DNA of 64,000 nt from Pseudomonas putida NBRC 14164 (GTDB lineage Bacteria; Pseudomonadota; Gammaproteobacteria; Pseudomonadales; Pseudomonadaceae): assembly GCF_000412675.1 (NCBI RefSeq), contig NC_021505.1:2040501-2104500 (forward strand), given 5' to 3'. The position numbers and the translations under genes were made by a program. A model generated the notes under the pieces. It was not told the DNA's origin. It was given only the letters and a program-made list of their open reading frames with translations, and made no database searches. Within the stretch, counting starts at the first letter, position 1. Every line of letters starts with the position of its first letter. Of the stretch, positions 54,260 through 62,275 are shown piece after piece.

Positions 54260-54457
54260 ATGCAGTTGCGTGAAAGACTTCGGGAGTTCCAGCTATGGTT
54301 CAACCCGAAGCGCAGACGGTGGGCTGGCGTGACCCTGATCGCGCTTGGGGTGGTTGGGATGTTTCTCAACCCGCAAAGCCGGTGGACCCTGGTGCTGGGA
54401 ACTGGAATCTACTGGTTCTTCACGGCCCTGCCGCCCACACTCGGCGGCAAGCGTTGA
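54260..54457 (+). CDS. Small membrane protein after the tape measure
   Basis: 65 residues (MQLRERLREFQLWFNPKRRR, then two short hydrophobic segments, ending LPPTLGGKR). GGGAGAG precedes the ATG. It might be part of a lysis cassette but has no diagnostic holin feature. Confidence 0.5.
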   Translation: MQLRERLREFQLWFNPKRRRWAGVTLIALGVVGMFLNPQSRWTLVLGTGIYWFFTALPPTLGGKR

Positions 54458-54459
54458 GG

Positions 54460-54664
54460 TGCTGGCGGGCAGCGCCGGAGGGGCAGGCGGCGATCGGAAA
54501 CTCTTTGCCCAGGGCCTGCTGAACTGTCGCGATGGCGCGGCAGAGGTAAGCCCAGTCAGGGTTCGGCTCCATGGCGCCAGGTCGGCGAGGTACACACTGA
54601 TCGGGTCGAGGCCGTGCACCTCGGTGATCAGCAGCTTGGTGACGGTCGATGTCTCGATGTTCAT
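54460..54664 (-). pseudogene. Decayed phage gene behind leader copy 2
   Basis: From ATG 54664 the frame reads NIETSTVTKLLITEVHGLDP and ISVYLADLAPW, phage-like, then loses sense; another frame in the same stretch reads EPNPDWAYLCRAIATVQQAL. The two pieces look like one or two genes joined by frameshift or deletion. The stretch 54458-54810 otherwise holds only the leader repeat. Confidence 0.4.
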
Positions 54665-54710
54665 GGCTTTGTCCATGCATGCGCCGCCCTCCGTGGCCGG
54701 ATGCGGCATG
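54663..54710 (-). repeat. 48-bp repeated gene leader, copy 2
   Basis: Same as copy 1 at 48631-48678 except one base; on the minus strand it leads into the decayed gene above. Confidence 0.85.
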
Positions 54711-54810
54711 GTGGCAATGTGAATGGCGAAAAATTGATTTGGTCTGTGGCTGTTAGAGGTGAACAAGACTGCGTCGTGTTAGATTGCGTGCATCAAACAA
54801 GGAGGTTTAG

Positions 54811-55173
54811 ATGAGCCAGAGCAGAGACAGCAAGATCGATAATATTGAGTTCAATGTGGCGAGCATTGAGCGCAGCAAGGCTTTCTACGGTGAGGCCTTC
54901 GGCTGGAGCTTTGTGGACTATGGCCCCAGCTACACAGAATTTAGCGATGGGCGTCTTACTGGTGGTTTTACGACCGGGGAGCCCGTGCAGCCCGGAGGCC
55001 CGCTGGTGATCTTGTATTCAACTGATCTCGAAGAGTCGCAACGTAAACTTGTTTCGGCGGGCGCCCGTATCAGTCGAGAAATATTCTCTTTCCCTGGAGG
55101 GCGGAGATTCCACTTCACCGACCCCGATGGATACGAACTGGCTGTTTGGAGTACCGATATTCCAGAGGTTTAG
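54811..55173 (+). CDS. VOC (glyoxalase/dioxygenase) family protein
   Basis: 120 residues forming one VOC unit: NIEFNVASIERSKAFYGEAF at the start and RRFHFTDPDGYELAVWSTD at the end. AAGGAGG precedes the ATG. Not a phage structural gene; cargo of the element. Such proteins bind metals or antibiotics, or isomerise small molecules; the substrate is unknown. Confidence 0.8.
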   Translation: MSQSRDSKIDNIEFNVASIERSKAFYGEAFGWSFVDYGPSYTEFSDGRLTGGFTTGEPVQPGGPLVILYSTDLEESQRKLVSAGARISREIFSFPGGRRFHFTDPDGYELAVWSTDIPEV

Positions 55174-55184
55174 ATTTGCCCCCG

Positions 55185-55228
55185 ATGGTTCTATGTATGC
55201 GCCGCCCTCCGTGGCCGGATGCGGCATG
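55185..55228 (-). repeat. Repeated gene leader, copy 3
   Basis: Shares the core ATGCGCCGCCCTCCGTGGCC and GGATGCGGCATGGTGGCAAT with copy 2. No convincing gene follows on the minus strand because the VOC gene ends there, so it marks a recombination scar. In 55174-55474 I see only this repeat and a terminator hairpin. Confidence 0.78.
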
Positions 55229-55378
55229 GTGGCAATTTGGTTTGGTTTGGGATGGGGTATTAGGGGTGACCGGCATGGGGCCGGGCATCGTCAGAGCCAT
55301 AATCGCCTCCATTGCGTACGAAGGTGGCGCCAGGCCCGATGTCGAGTAGGTCGCATACTCGACAAACATCGCCAAAAT

Positions 55379-55402
55379 GCCCAGCCATAGAGCTGGGCTT
55401 GT
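55379..55402 (+). terminator. Terminator-like hairpin
   Basis: GCCCAG-CCATAGAG-CTGGGC followed by TTGTT. Weak T-run; would end transcription from the VOC gene. Confidence 0.5.
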
Positions 55403-55474
55403 TCGTTTAGGGATTTACTTGAGGTGGGGCCAGACTGGTAGAATTTGCGCCCCTTGAACCTTGAGATGGATCTT

Positions 55475-55837
55475 ATGCGACAGTTTTTGGCAATGACTTT
55501 TGGGGGGCTAACCCCGAGCTACTACGCTCGGCAGTTATTCTTCGGCGCGCTGTTTGGGGCTTTTTTCATTTACATGAAATCACGCGCTCCACTAGGTATT
55601 GATTTCGCAACGGTAGCCATCTCGGTGGTGAGTACCTTGCTCTATCCCTATTCTCGATTTGTGTACGAGAGCGTGGTGGGCTTCATCATGGGCCGCAACA
55701 TGTTCTTCGTGAATGCGCTGCTGATGCTGTTTATCAAAGTGATGACGATGTTCATCTGCTGGTTCCTGGCGATCTTCATCGCGCCACTGGGATTGCTGTA
55801 CCTCTACTGGCATCACAGTAGACAGCCTTCCAACTAA
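55475..55837 (+). CDS. Small polytopic membrane protein, element cargo
   Basis: About 120 residues with three or four hydrophobic segments (FFGALFGAFFIYMKS, VAISVVSTLLYPYSRFVY, FVNALLMLFIKVMTMFICWF, LAIFIAPLGLLYLYWHH). Start either ATG 55466 or 55475. It has its own terminator. No family recognised; MreD-like topology but no clear similarity. Confidence 0.6.
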   Translation: MRQFLAMTFGGLTPSYYARQLFFGALFGAFFIYMKSRAPLGIDFATVAISVVSTLLYPYSRFVYESVVGFIMGRNMFFVNALLMLFIKVMTMFICWFLAIFIAPLGLLYLYWHHSRQPSN

Positions 55838-55845
55838 ATCCTCCG

Positions 55846-55871
55846 AGCCCAGCCTAGCGCTGGGCTTTTTC
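55846..55871 (+). terminator. Terminator of the small membrane protein gene
   Basis: AGCCCAGC/GCTGGGCT stem with a 2-4 nt loop and TTTTT, 9 bp past the stop. Confidence 0.82.
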
Positions 55872-56093
55872 GCTTATGTAGATGACGCTGAAAGTGCAGT
55901 GTGAGAGGGGCAAGGCGGCCGGAGCGAAAAGCGAAGAGGTCGCAACGCTGTTTAAAGGCCCGTCCCCAGCAGATCACAGGCACCCTGACACGGCTTCAGC
56001 GCCGGTCATCCGCACCCATTCATGAGCGCGGCCAAGTACCGGGATTTTTATTGCCCAAACAGGCCCTCAAGAGGGCCGGTGAGAGTTGCGCGA

Positions 56094-56519
56094 TCAAGCA
56101 GCCTGCAGCGCGGTAGGTATCACCTGGAGTCGAACTCCGAACTTGGCCAGAGCTTCTTCCAGGCTCTCGAGCTTCGAGGTGTGCTCGAAGTCGACCAAGC
56201 GCCCGGCTGCGGTAGGGGAGATGCCGAGCATCGAGGCTAGGTCAGCCCGGGTCTTGCCGGAGCGGACCAGCTCATTCCAGAGTGCGATTTTTGCGACCGT
56301 TACGCCAGAAAGTCGAACGATGTGATCGCCGGCTTCGGTGGCAGGTGGAATTGCTCGCTTCTGGTCCACGTAGATTGACAGCGCCAGGGTGAGCCCGTCC
56401 ACCGCATTTGCCAGAAGCTCCTCCAGGCTATCGCCCACGCTGTGAGCCTCAGGGATGTCTGGGCAAGACGACCAGAAGTGATCGTTTTCTTCATGAACCA
56501 CGATTTTGTAGTCGTACAT
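56094..56519 (-). CDS. hicB: HicB-type antitoxin with DNA-binding domain
   Basis: 141 residues. The partial RNase-H-like HicB domain is seen as DYKIVVHEENDHFWSSCPDI and EAHSVGDSLEELLANAVDGL, followed by an HTH (RADLASMLGISPTAAGRLVD). AGAGG precedes the ATG. It should bind the HicA toxin and autoregulate. It follows the hicA remnant on the same strand by 48 bp. Confidence 0.88.
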   Translation of the reverse strand: MYDYKIVVHEENDHFWSSCPDIPEAHSVGDSLEELLANAVDGLTLALSIYVDQKRAIPPATEAGDHIVRLSGVTVAKIALWNELVRSGKTRADLASMLGISPTAAGRLVDFEHTSKLESLEEALAKFGVRLQVIPTALQAA

Positions 56520-56567
56520 GTTTCCTCTCATGGGGCTGACTGGGCGTCTGTTCAGGGTGGTGGGGCC

Positions 56568-56774
56568 TCATTTGAGGCCCAGTTGCTTGATGATTGCCTT
56601 CCAGAGTCCTTCACCAATTTCCTTGGATCCGTGGCTCGGGAAGATCGTCTGGCGGTCCTTGTAGCGAATCTTGAAGTGACTGCCATTGGCTGACTTGCGA
56701 CAATCTGAGGACCACTTATGGACAATCAGCACAAGAAGATCACCGGTTACCGCGATCTCACTCAGAGCTAACAT
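56568..56774 (-). pseudogene. hicA: HicA toxin, N-terminus replaced
   Basis: The C-terminal part is a clear HicA (NGSHFKIRYKDRQTIFPSHG with catalytic-type His, then EIGEGLWKAIIKQLGLK). Upstream of about 56693 the frame does not match the usual HicA start; instead that DNA carries a plus-strand fragment of another phage gene. I infer a recombination junction that removed the first 20 or so residues and the promoter. The toxin is probably inactive. Confidence 0.62.
56718..56771 (+). pseudogene. Fragment resembling the N-terminus of an Acb2-type phage protein
   Basis: 17 codons, MDNQHKKITGYRDLTQS, then TAA. The QHxKIxGYRxL start is how Acb2 (anti-CBASS) hairpin proteins of Pseudomonas phages begin, as I recall them. 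The rest of such a gene (about 70-90 residues) is missing. Very short, so confidence is limited. Confidence 0.35.
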
Positions 56775-56811
56775 GCCGAGACGCACAGGATGGTGTTCAC
56801 GTAAGGATGGG

Positions 56812-57054
56812 CTAGCGGCTAAGTGCATCTTTCGCAAAATCGACGGCGGCAGTAATAGCAGCTCTTGCTTGAGGGCTATTTCTCCAGCATGTCGATCCCA
56901 ATGCGGCAGATGCTCGCGCCAAGATGTCGGTTACATCGGCTCTGCTCAGTTCGGCCAATGAGGCGATACCCATCTGCTCAAGTCTGGTGATGACCGTTGG
57001 GCCTACGCCCTTGAGTTGTAATAGTGCAGCACGTTCCTTCGGTGGAAATGGCAT
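56812..57054 (-). CDS. Small helix-hairpin-helix protein
   Basis: 80 residues, starting MPFPPKERAALLQLKGVGPT. The LKGVGPTVITRLEQMGIASL segment is a helix-hairpin-helix of the kind that contacts DNA backbones. Uncharacterised family; similar small proteins occur on bacterial chromosomes and phage ends. An upstream extension in frame is not supported. Confidence 0.68.
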   Translation of the reverse strand: MPFPPKERAALLQLKGVGPTVITRLEQMGIASLAELSRADVTDILARASAALGSTCWRNSPQARAAITAAVDFAKDALSR

Positions 57055-57099
57055 CAGTGAAATCCCTATCTGATCAATGGTGCTTTGTAAGATTGCCTC

Positions 57100-57720
57100 A
57101 TGTTGGTAGTCGGTACCACAAGCGACTGGAGGCCAAGCGCTTTGGCTAGACCCCTTCCACCGGTAGACCTGCTCGAATCGCTGTGGCTCACATTGCGCCC
57201 GGCTACCGGCGTATGGGACTGGGTGCAGAGCGAGATCCTCACTGACACCGGCGGCATCCACAACCCAGATCACGCCCACCTGATGGATGCCAACATCTGC
57301 GTGCTATGGGCATCGTCCGGATTCGCTAAGCAGGGGCGGGTAGTTCTCGGCCAGGCCGAGCAGCTGATGTTCCGCGCAGGCGGGTGGCAAAAGGCTCGGC
57401 AAGAGCAGCAGATGCGGGAATGGTTTGGAGACGAGCCGACCTACCTCATCACCCTGGCCGCCGACAACTGCGCCCAGTGCTCCGACGCTCAGTTCTGCAC
57501 CCGGGTCGAGCACGAGCTCTACCACATCGCCAAGGCAACCGATGAGTACGGCGCGCCCAAGTTCACCCAAGACGGTTTACCCAAGCTCTACCTGCGCGGC
57601 CATGATGTCGAAGAGTTCGTGGGTGTGGGCCAAGCCACGACGTACAGCAGCTGATCGACGCTGCAAGCCGGCCGCCTGAGGTGGCCAAGATCAACATTGC
57701 GAGGGGCATGACCCAACCAA
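57100..57720 (+). pseudogene. Phage putative metallopeptidase, C-terminus frameshifted
   Basis: The frame 57100-57654 encodes 184 residues with the zinc motif HELYH (CTRVEHELYHIAKATDEYG) and cysteines CAQC/FC, matching the putative phage metallopeptidase family. After FVGVG it ends early; the adjacent frame carries QQLIDAASRPPEVAKINIAR, the expected C-terminal continuation, so one base was gained or lost near 57625-57636. The zinc site is upstream of the lesion. It abuts the right att repeat. Confidence 0.68.
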
Positions 57721-57734
57721 GTACGCCGGGCGGG

Positions 57735-57783
57735 GCCGGTTCGATTCCGACCTCGACCTCCACCATTCGAAAGCCCCGCAGAT
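57735..57783. repeat. Right attachment repeat (att core)
   Basis: Second copy of the 49-bp att core with one mismatch (A at 57756). It carries the displaced tRNA-Cys 3' end without the 5' part, followed by its own terminator arm (TCTGCGGGGTTTTT). Confidence 0.92.
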
Positions 57784-57885
57784 GAAAATCTGCGGGGTTT
57801 TTCTTTGTGCGCTGAAAAACCTGATCGTGTCTGCATCAGCCCTCCACTGGGCAGGGCTGAATGGCTATCAATCTGCAGGTAGCAT

Positions 57886-58206
57886 TCAGAGCTTGTATTG
57901 AATGGTGTAGGACGCATCGGTTCTCGGTTCTATCGTAATAGGAATACCGAAAAGCTTCCCTCGACAATCACTGACAACACAGCGATACACCGTGCCTTGC
58001 TGGAGCTGGGCCCATAAGCCTTCGTCATGTATCGCGATACCTAGTACACGGTTGTTCGGATCCTCTCTGACCTGAGCAACGTAGTGGTCCAGGTCGCACC
58101 CGAACTCAGCAGTGGTAAGCTCTGGATCAAAGCCGATCAGCACACCGTGCCTTTTCAGATCGTCCCTGATGCGTTCAATCACGTCGTCTGCTTCTTGTTT
58201 TAGCAT
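57886..58206 (-). CDS. Hypothetical protein
   Basis: 106 residues, no recognised domain. Acidic N-terminal helix (ADDVIERIRDDLKRHGVLIG) and several cysteines (FGCDL, RCVVSDC). It is just outside the right att site and 28 bp downstream of the SRAP gene on the same strand, so it might share SOS control. Confidence 0.6.
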   Translation of the reverse strand: MLKQEADDVIERIRDDLKRHGVLIGFDPELTTAEFGCDLDHYVAQVREDPNNRVLGIAIHDEGLWAQLQQGTVYRCVVSDCRGKLFGIPITIEPRTDASYTIQYKL

Positions 58207-58234
58207 GATCGTTATCTCGCGGTGCTTGTACTCA

Positions 58235-58954
58235 TCAAAACTCTAGCTGACCCTGATGATTTTCGTTGTTCATCGGTGTAATCAACGACTCACCCTCATT
58301 CCTCACATTTCCTACCGCCTTGCCGACCGGATACCACCGGAATTGCGCAGCTGGCATGCAACCTTGCTCCACGATCGTCGCAGCCCGCTGCGGCGATGTA
58401 GTCGGGTCGATCCATTCCCGCGCGAGCTCGGGGGGCAACACCAAGGGCTTCCTGTCGTGGATGTCGATCAGTCCCTGATCCGCTGCTGCGGTGATGATCA
58501 CAAATCCATCGCGCTCGTCTGGCTCGGTGTTCTGGTGCACTTCTGCAAGCGCAGCGAAATAGAGCGGGGCGCCGTTGGCGCTTGTGATGTAGTACGGCTG
58601 CTTGCGCTTCGGATCCGCTGGGTCTGGTATCCACTCGAACCAGCCGTTCGCCGGCGCCAGGGCTCTACCACCTGGCCACAGGTCTTTGAAGAATTTCCCT
58701 GTTAGCACCGTTTCAGCCCGGGCATTGATCGGGTCCGGCCGCTTCCCCTTCGCCCAAAACGGCGACCACCCCCACTTGACCCGATCTACGCTGAGTCCAT
58801 CGTCGACCGGGCGGATGATTTCGACGCGTGTCGACGGTGCCACGTTGAAGCGGTTGATTGGCGCGTGGTCGTAGCCATTGATCACCACCAGGTCCAGCGA
58901 CAGCTGGCGCAGGTAATGATCCATCGACTCATAGATCGAATATCGTCCGCACAT
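58235..58954 (-). CDS. SRAP-domain protein (YedK/HMCES family)
   Basis: 239 residues. Cys2 (MCGRYSIYES) is the residue that forms a thiazolidine crosslink with abasic sites; the conserved NARAET (Asn/Arg/Glu), WFEW and IHDRKPLVL blocks complete the SRAP site. The last block has Lys where many members have Met (HDRMP). It protects abasic sites in single-stranded DNA. A LexA box 68 bp upstream indicates SOS induction. Confidence 0.93.
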   Translation of the reverse strand: MCGRYSIYESMDHYLRQLSLDLVVINGYDHAPINRFNVAPSTRVEIIRPVDDGLSVDRVKWGWSPFWAKGKRPDPINARAETVLTGKFFKDLWPGGRALAPANGWFEWIPDPADPKRKQPYYITSANGAPLYFAALAEVHQNTEPDERDGFVIITAAADQGLIDIHDRKPLVLPPELAREWIDPTTSPQRAATIVEQGCMPAAQFRWYPVGKAVGNVRNEGESLITPMNNENHQGQLEF

Positions 58955-59021
58955 TTTCCCACCTCTCGCCCGTCAGATTTTTCATTGCCCAGGATTTACC
59001 GGGCACCCGATGCCAGATGAT

Positions 59022-59037
59022 CTGTATATACATACAG
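59022..59037. promoter_or_regulatory. LexA box upstream of the SRAP gene
   Basis: CTGTATATACATACAG fits CTGT-N8-ACAG exactly, in an AT-rich promoter region 68 bp before the SRAP start. Confidence 0.82.
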
Positions 59038-59131
59038 TTTCGTTAGGCCCTTCGCACTGTGGCGAGAGACGTCTTACTCATTCGCGGGTTGGTGGGGCGG
59101 GTCAAATTCAGACGGCTTGAACGTCGATGAC

Positions 59132-60025
59132 TCAGTGCTTGTAGAGTAACGCTTCAACTACAACGCCGAACGCTGATGAATGTTCACGGCGATTAGGATA
59201 GTAGAGATGGTAACCGGCAAAGGGTTGGCACCAATCTTCCAACACCCGCACAAGGCTGCCGTCGGCTAGCTCCTTCGCCACCATGTCCTCCGGCAGGAAA
59301 CCCAAGCCACATCCCGCCACGGCCGCACGCAGGATCGGCACGCTGCTGTTGAATGTCCATTGACCTTCGACACGGGCCTTCAGCTCGTGACCATCCTTTT
59401 CAAAATCCCATTGCATCAGGCTGCCATGAGTGGGTAGGCGCAAATTGATGCAATTGTGCGCCGCAAGGTCACCGGGCACCTTGGGCAATGGCCGCTTGTT
59501 GAAATACTCGGGTGAGCCCACGACTGCGATGCGCAGGGGTGGCCCGATAGGAACGGCGATCATGTCCTTGGCCACCTGATCTCCCAGGCGTACGCCGGCG
59601 TCATAGCGTTGCGCGACGATGTCGGAGAGGGCGTAGTCGACAGTGATTTCGACTTTGATGTCCGGATAGTCGGGGAGCACCTTTAAAAGCTTGGGCCACA
59701 GAATATTGTTGGCGGCATGTTCGGACGCTTGAATCCGCACACTGCCTGCCGGGGTGTCACGAAACTCGCTGACCGCGGCCAGTTCGAGTTCGATCTCATC
59801 GAACCGCGGCGCCATCGATTGATACAGCCGCTGACCCGCCTCGGTCGGCGAAACGCTGCGGGTGGTACGTGTCAGCAAGCGCACGCCCAATCGGCTTTCC
59901 AGTGCGCGCATGGTGTGGCTCAGCGCCGACTGCGAAACGCCAAGCTGAGCGGCCGCGCGGGTGAAACTGCCTTCGCGGGTGATGACCACGAAGGCTTGCA
60001 GGTCGTTTAGATTGGCGCGGGACAT
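59132..60025 (-). CDS. LysR-family transcriptional regulator
   Basis: 297 residues, of the group that controls aldo/keto reductase and quinone oxidoreductase genes. HTH at about residues 9-65 (FVVITREGSFTRAAAQLGVS, QSALSHTMRALESRLGVRLL). It is the last gene of the minus-strand cluster with two exported hydrolases, a CMD protein, a cupin and an aldo/keto reductase, its likely targets. Confidence 0.9.
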   Translation of the reverse strand: MSRANLNDLQAFVVITREGSFTRAAAQLGVSQSALSHTMRALESRLGVRLLTRTTRSVSPTEAGQRLYQSMAPRFDEIELELAAVSEFRDTPAGSVRIQASEHAANNILWPKLLKVLPDYPDIKVEITVDYALSDIVAQRYDAGVRLGDQVAKDMIAVPIGPPLRIAVVGSPEYFNKRPLPKVPGDLAAHNCINLRLPTHGSLMQWDFEKDGHELKARVEGQWTFNSSVPILRAAVAGCGLGFLPEDMVAKELADGSLVRVLEDWCQPFAGYHLYYPNRREHSSAFGVVVEALLYKH

Positions 60026-60107
60026 TGATGAGAACCTCTCATGAGGGGCGCGGGATTAATCCATGAAAGCAGGTTGCACACGTATGCGCGACCCCTCAAG
60101 AGACTGG

Positions 60108-61160
60108 TTACAAGGTGCGGGCGTAAAACGTGGTCAGTTTGCCAATTGCGGCATCGACATAACGCGGCACCCAGTAGGTCTCGATGTGCGTCGCACCGTC
60201 GAGGATAAACACCTCCTTGTCGGTGGTGCCGGTGGCTTTGGGCAAAGCATCCTGCGTCATGTACAGGCTGTCGGCTTTGCTGCCGGCGATCATCAGCAAC
60301 GGTTGGTTGATCAGCTCGATATGGTCAGTGGCGTCGAAACGCATCAAGTCGATCAGGCTGCTGGTGGTGTATTTGAAGGTCGAGTTAGGGTGTGCGTGGG
60401 TCTTCCAGTAGTACTCATAACCTTGGCGATACAGCTCGAAGGGCAGTTTGGCAATTTGCTCGTCGGTGAGGTTGGCATCGCCCGAGTACAGCACCGCGCC
60501 GCCGGCCGCTTCTTGCGCGCGGGCTGCTGACGCCTGTTGCAGGCGTTGCTGAATGCTGTCCATTTGCGAGTCGTTGTAGCCGTTGCGACGTACTCTGCCT
60601 GAGTTGAACATGCTTACTGTTGCCAACGATTTGAAGCGTTTGTCGGTTTGCGCTGCCGCCAACGAATAACCACCGCCACCACAGATGCCGAGCAGGCCCA
60701 TGCGTTTGTCATCGACGCCGGCAAACTGGCTGATGAAGTCGGCCATGCCGTGAATGTCTTCGATGCGATACGCCGGCTTATCGATGCTGCGCGGCTGGCC
60801 ACCGCTGGCGCCCTGATACGCCGCATCGGCCGTGATGGTGATGTAGCCCTGTTCGGCCAGGCGTTGGGCGTACAGCCCGGCGACTTGTTCTTTCACGCCA
60901 CCATTGGGGTGTGCAACGACCACGGTCGGGTAGGTCTTCTTCGCGTCATAGTTAACCGGGGTGTATACGTTGGCGGCGATATCCAGACCGTTGAGTTTGT
61001 AGCTGACCGGATGGATGTTGACCTTGCCCGGTTCGTTCTTGCTGATCGCGCCGTCGTAGGCGAGGGTGAACGGGTTCTTTTTGTAATCGGCGGCCAAGGC
61101 TTCGCCCGCCGAGAGGCCGACCAATGCCGACATAAACGTGGCCTTGAGTGTGTTTTTCAC
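60108..61160 (-). CDS. Exported alpha/beta hydrolase
   Basis: 350 residues from a GTG with AGGAG upstream. A signal peptide (KATFMSALVGLSAGEALA) precedes an alpha/beta hydrolase of the dienelactone-hydrolase/acetyl-xylan-esterase-like type: VVVAHPNGGVKEQ, nucleophile region LLGICGGGGYSLAAA (Cys in GICGGG where Ser is usual), late His in DGATHIETYW. A Cys nucleophile fits dienelactone-hydrolase relatives. Substrate unknown. Confidence 0.78.
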   Translation of the reverse strand: MKNTLKATFMSALVGLSAGEALAADYKKNPFTLAYDGAISKNEPGKVNIHPVSYKLNGLDIAANVYTPVNYDAKKTYPTVVVAHPNGGVKEQVAGLYAQRLAEQGYITITADAAYQGASGGQPRSIDKPAYRIEDIHGMADFISQFAGVDDKRMGLLGICGGGGYSLAAAQTDKRFKSLATVSMFNSGRVRRNGYNDSQMDSIQQRLQQASAARAQEAAGGAVLYSGDANLTDEQIAKLPFELYRQGYEYYWKTHAHPNSTFKYTTSSLIDLMRFDATDHIELINQPLLMIAGSKADSLYMTQDALPKATGTTDKEVFILDGATHIETYWVPRYVDAAIGKLTTFYARTL

Positions 61161-61209
61161 CTGAAGCTCCTGAGCAATCAAAAGGGCGGCAGTTGCAAAA
61201 GTATTTGGG

Positions 61210-62274
61210 TCAGTCCAACTGGTTTTCTTCGAGGAATTGCGCGACCAGGTCAGCGATCTGCACGTTGTTCAGATCCGACATGGGGAAGTGGGTATTGCCA
61301 TGAATGCCGATCTCCGGCAGGTGGATCAGTCGCACATCACCGCCGTGGCGATTGACCGCGTCACGCCAGAGCCGGGCCATTTTCAGGCGTGCGCGCCAAC
61401 TGTCCTGGGCGGGCAGGTCGACCGCCTGCTCCGGGATGTTGTCGCCGTAAAGGATCAGAATCGGAATGCGCGTGAGGGCCTTGAATTGCTCCATCGGCAC
61501 CGCCGCGCCTTGCACTGTGTCGAACGCGCTGGGAATTGGCGGAGGGACTTCACCTTGAGCGAACACGAAGCTGCTGCCTGGCTCGAACGCCACAATGGCT
61601 TTCACCTTGTCGTTCTTGATCGCGGTCAACCAGCCCGGCCCGCCACCTTGCGAATGGGTGAACAAAATCCCCGGGCCGATTTTGTCGAACAGTGCTGATA
61701 CGCCATCAGAGACCACGTCCATGTCGAACGGCCCGGTGTTCGGCGTCATCGCCCGGAAAAATTGCTCGCGGGTCTGGGCATCCTGTGCCACTTGCACACC
61801 GCTGAAGTAGTTGGGCCACAACCCGATGCGGAACTGGTTGAACCACAATTGTTCGTCAGGTACAGGCTTGATTGTGGTCTCGACCATGCTGCGCCCGGCA
61901 TCGCCACGCCGCGGCTGATCGATCAGATAGACGCCATAATGGCGGCGTAGAAAGATGTTCTGAAAGCCTTCGCGACCATCGGCGGTGGTTTCCCAGGTCT
62001 TGGAAAACTGACCCGCACCGTGCCACATGACGATGGGCAGTTTTCGCGCATCCACCGGGATTTGATAGAAGGCGTAGGCGTGGTCACCGTGGTATGTCTG
62101 GCCGTTGGGCGTCATCGGTTGGTGCGGGTTGAAGGTGCCCGGTGCAGTGGTCACCGTTCCGCCGGCGGCGAAGCTGCCTTGTCGTTGAATCTGCAACGAG
62201 CCATCGGGGTTGTTCGCGCAGGCCGCCAGCAGGCTCAACAGCGCGATGCTCAGTAGGGACTTGGCAGGCGTCAT
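61210..62274 (-). CDS. Alpha/beta hydrolase lipoprotein
   Basis: 354 residues with a lipobox (LLSLLAACANN, Cys19). Hydrolase core: PIVMWHGAGQFSKTWE (oxyanion), nucleophile Ser in FTHSQGGGPGW, and a late His (LPEIGIHGNTHFPM). It starts 1 bp after the CMD gene's stop, so the two are coupled. Confidence 0.8.
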   Translation of the reverse strand: MTPAKSLLSIALLSLLAACANNPDGSLQIQRQGSFAAGGTVTTAPGTFNPHQPMTPNGQTYHGDHAYAFYQIPVDARKLPIVMWHGAGQFSKTWETTADGREGFQNIFLRRHYGVYLIDQPRRGDAGRSMVETTIKPVPDEQLWFNQFRIGLWPNYFSGVQVAQDAQTREQFFRAMTPNTGPFDMDVVSDGVSALFDKIGPGILFTHSQGGGPGWLTAIKNDKVKAIVAFEPGSSFVFAQGEVPPPIPSAFDTVQGAAVPMEQFKALTRIPILILYGDNIPEQAVDLPAQDSWRARLKMARLWRDAVNRHGGDVRLIHLPEIGIHGNTHFPMSDLNNVQIADLVAQFLEENQLD

Positions 62275-62275
62275 G

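Larger units (their letters stand above)
43913..57783. mobile_element. Degenerate integrative element/prophage remnant in tRNA-Cys
   Basis: About 13.9 kb bounded by 49-bp att repeats. It holds a tyrosine integrase at the left end, a DUF4224 protein, early-type phage genes on the minus strand (DUF2786, SSB and small proteins), and a plus-strand siphovirus tail fragment (DUF3168, tail tube, G/GT chaperone, tape measure). Cargo genes are a lipoprotein, membrane proteins, a VOC protein and HicB. No terminase, portal, capsid, replication initiator, lysis or repressor gene is recognisable. Several genes are broken. It is unlikely to make particles; excision depends on the integrase, which looks whole. 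Confidence 0.9.

Noticed and set aside
54420..55400. Several overlapping short frames on both strands
   Set aside because: Apart from the VOC gene they cover the repeated leader and decayed gene pieces; none has continuous coding character.
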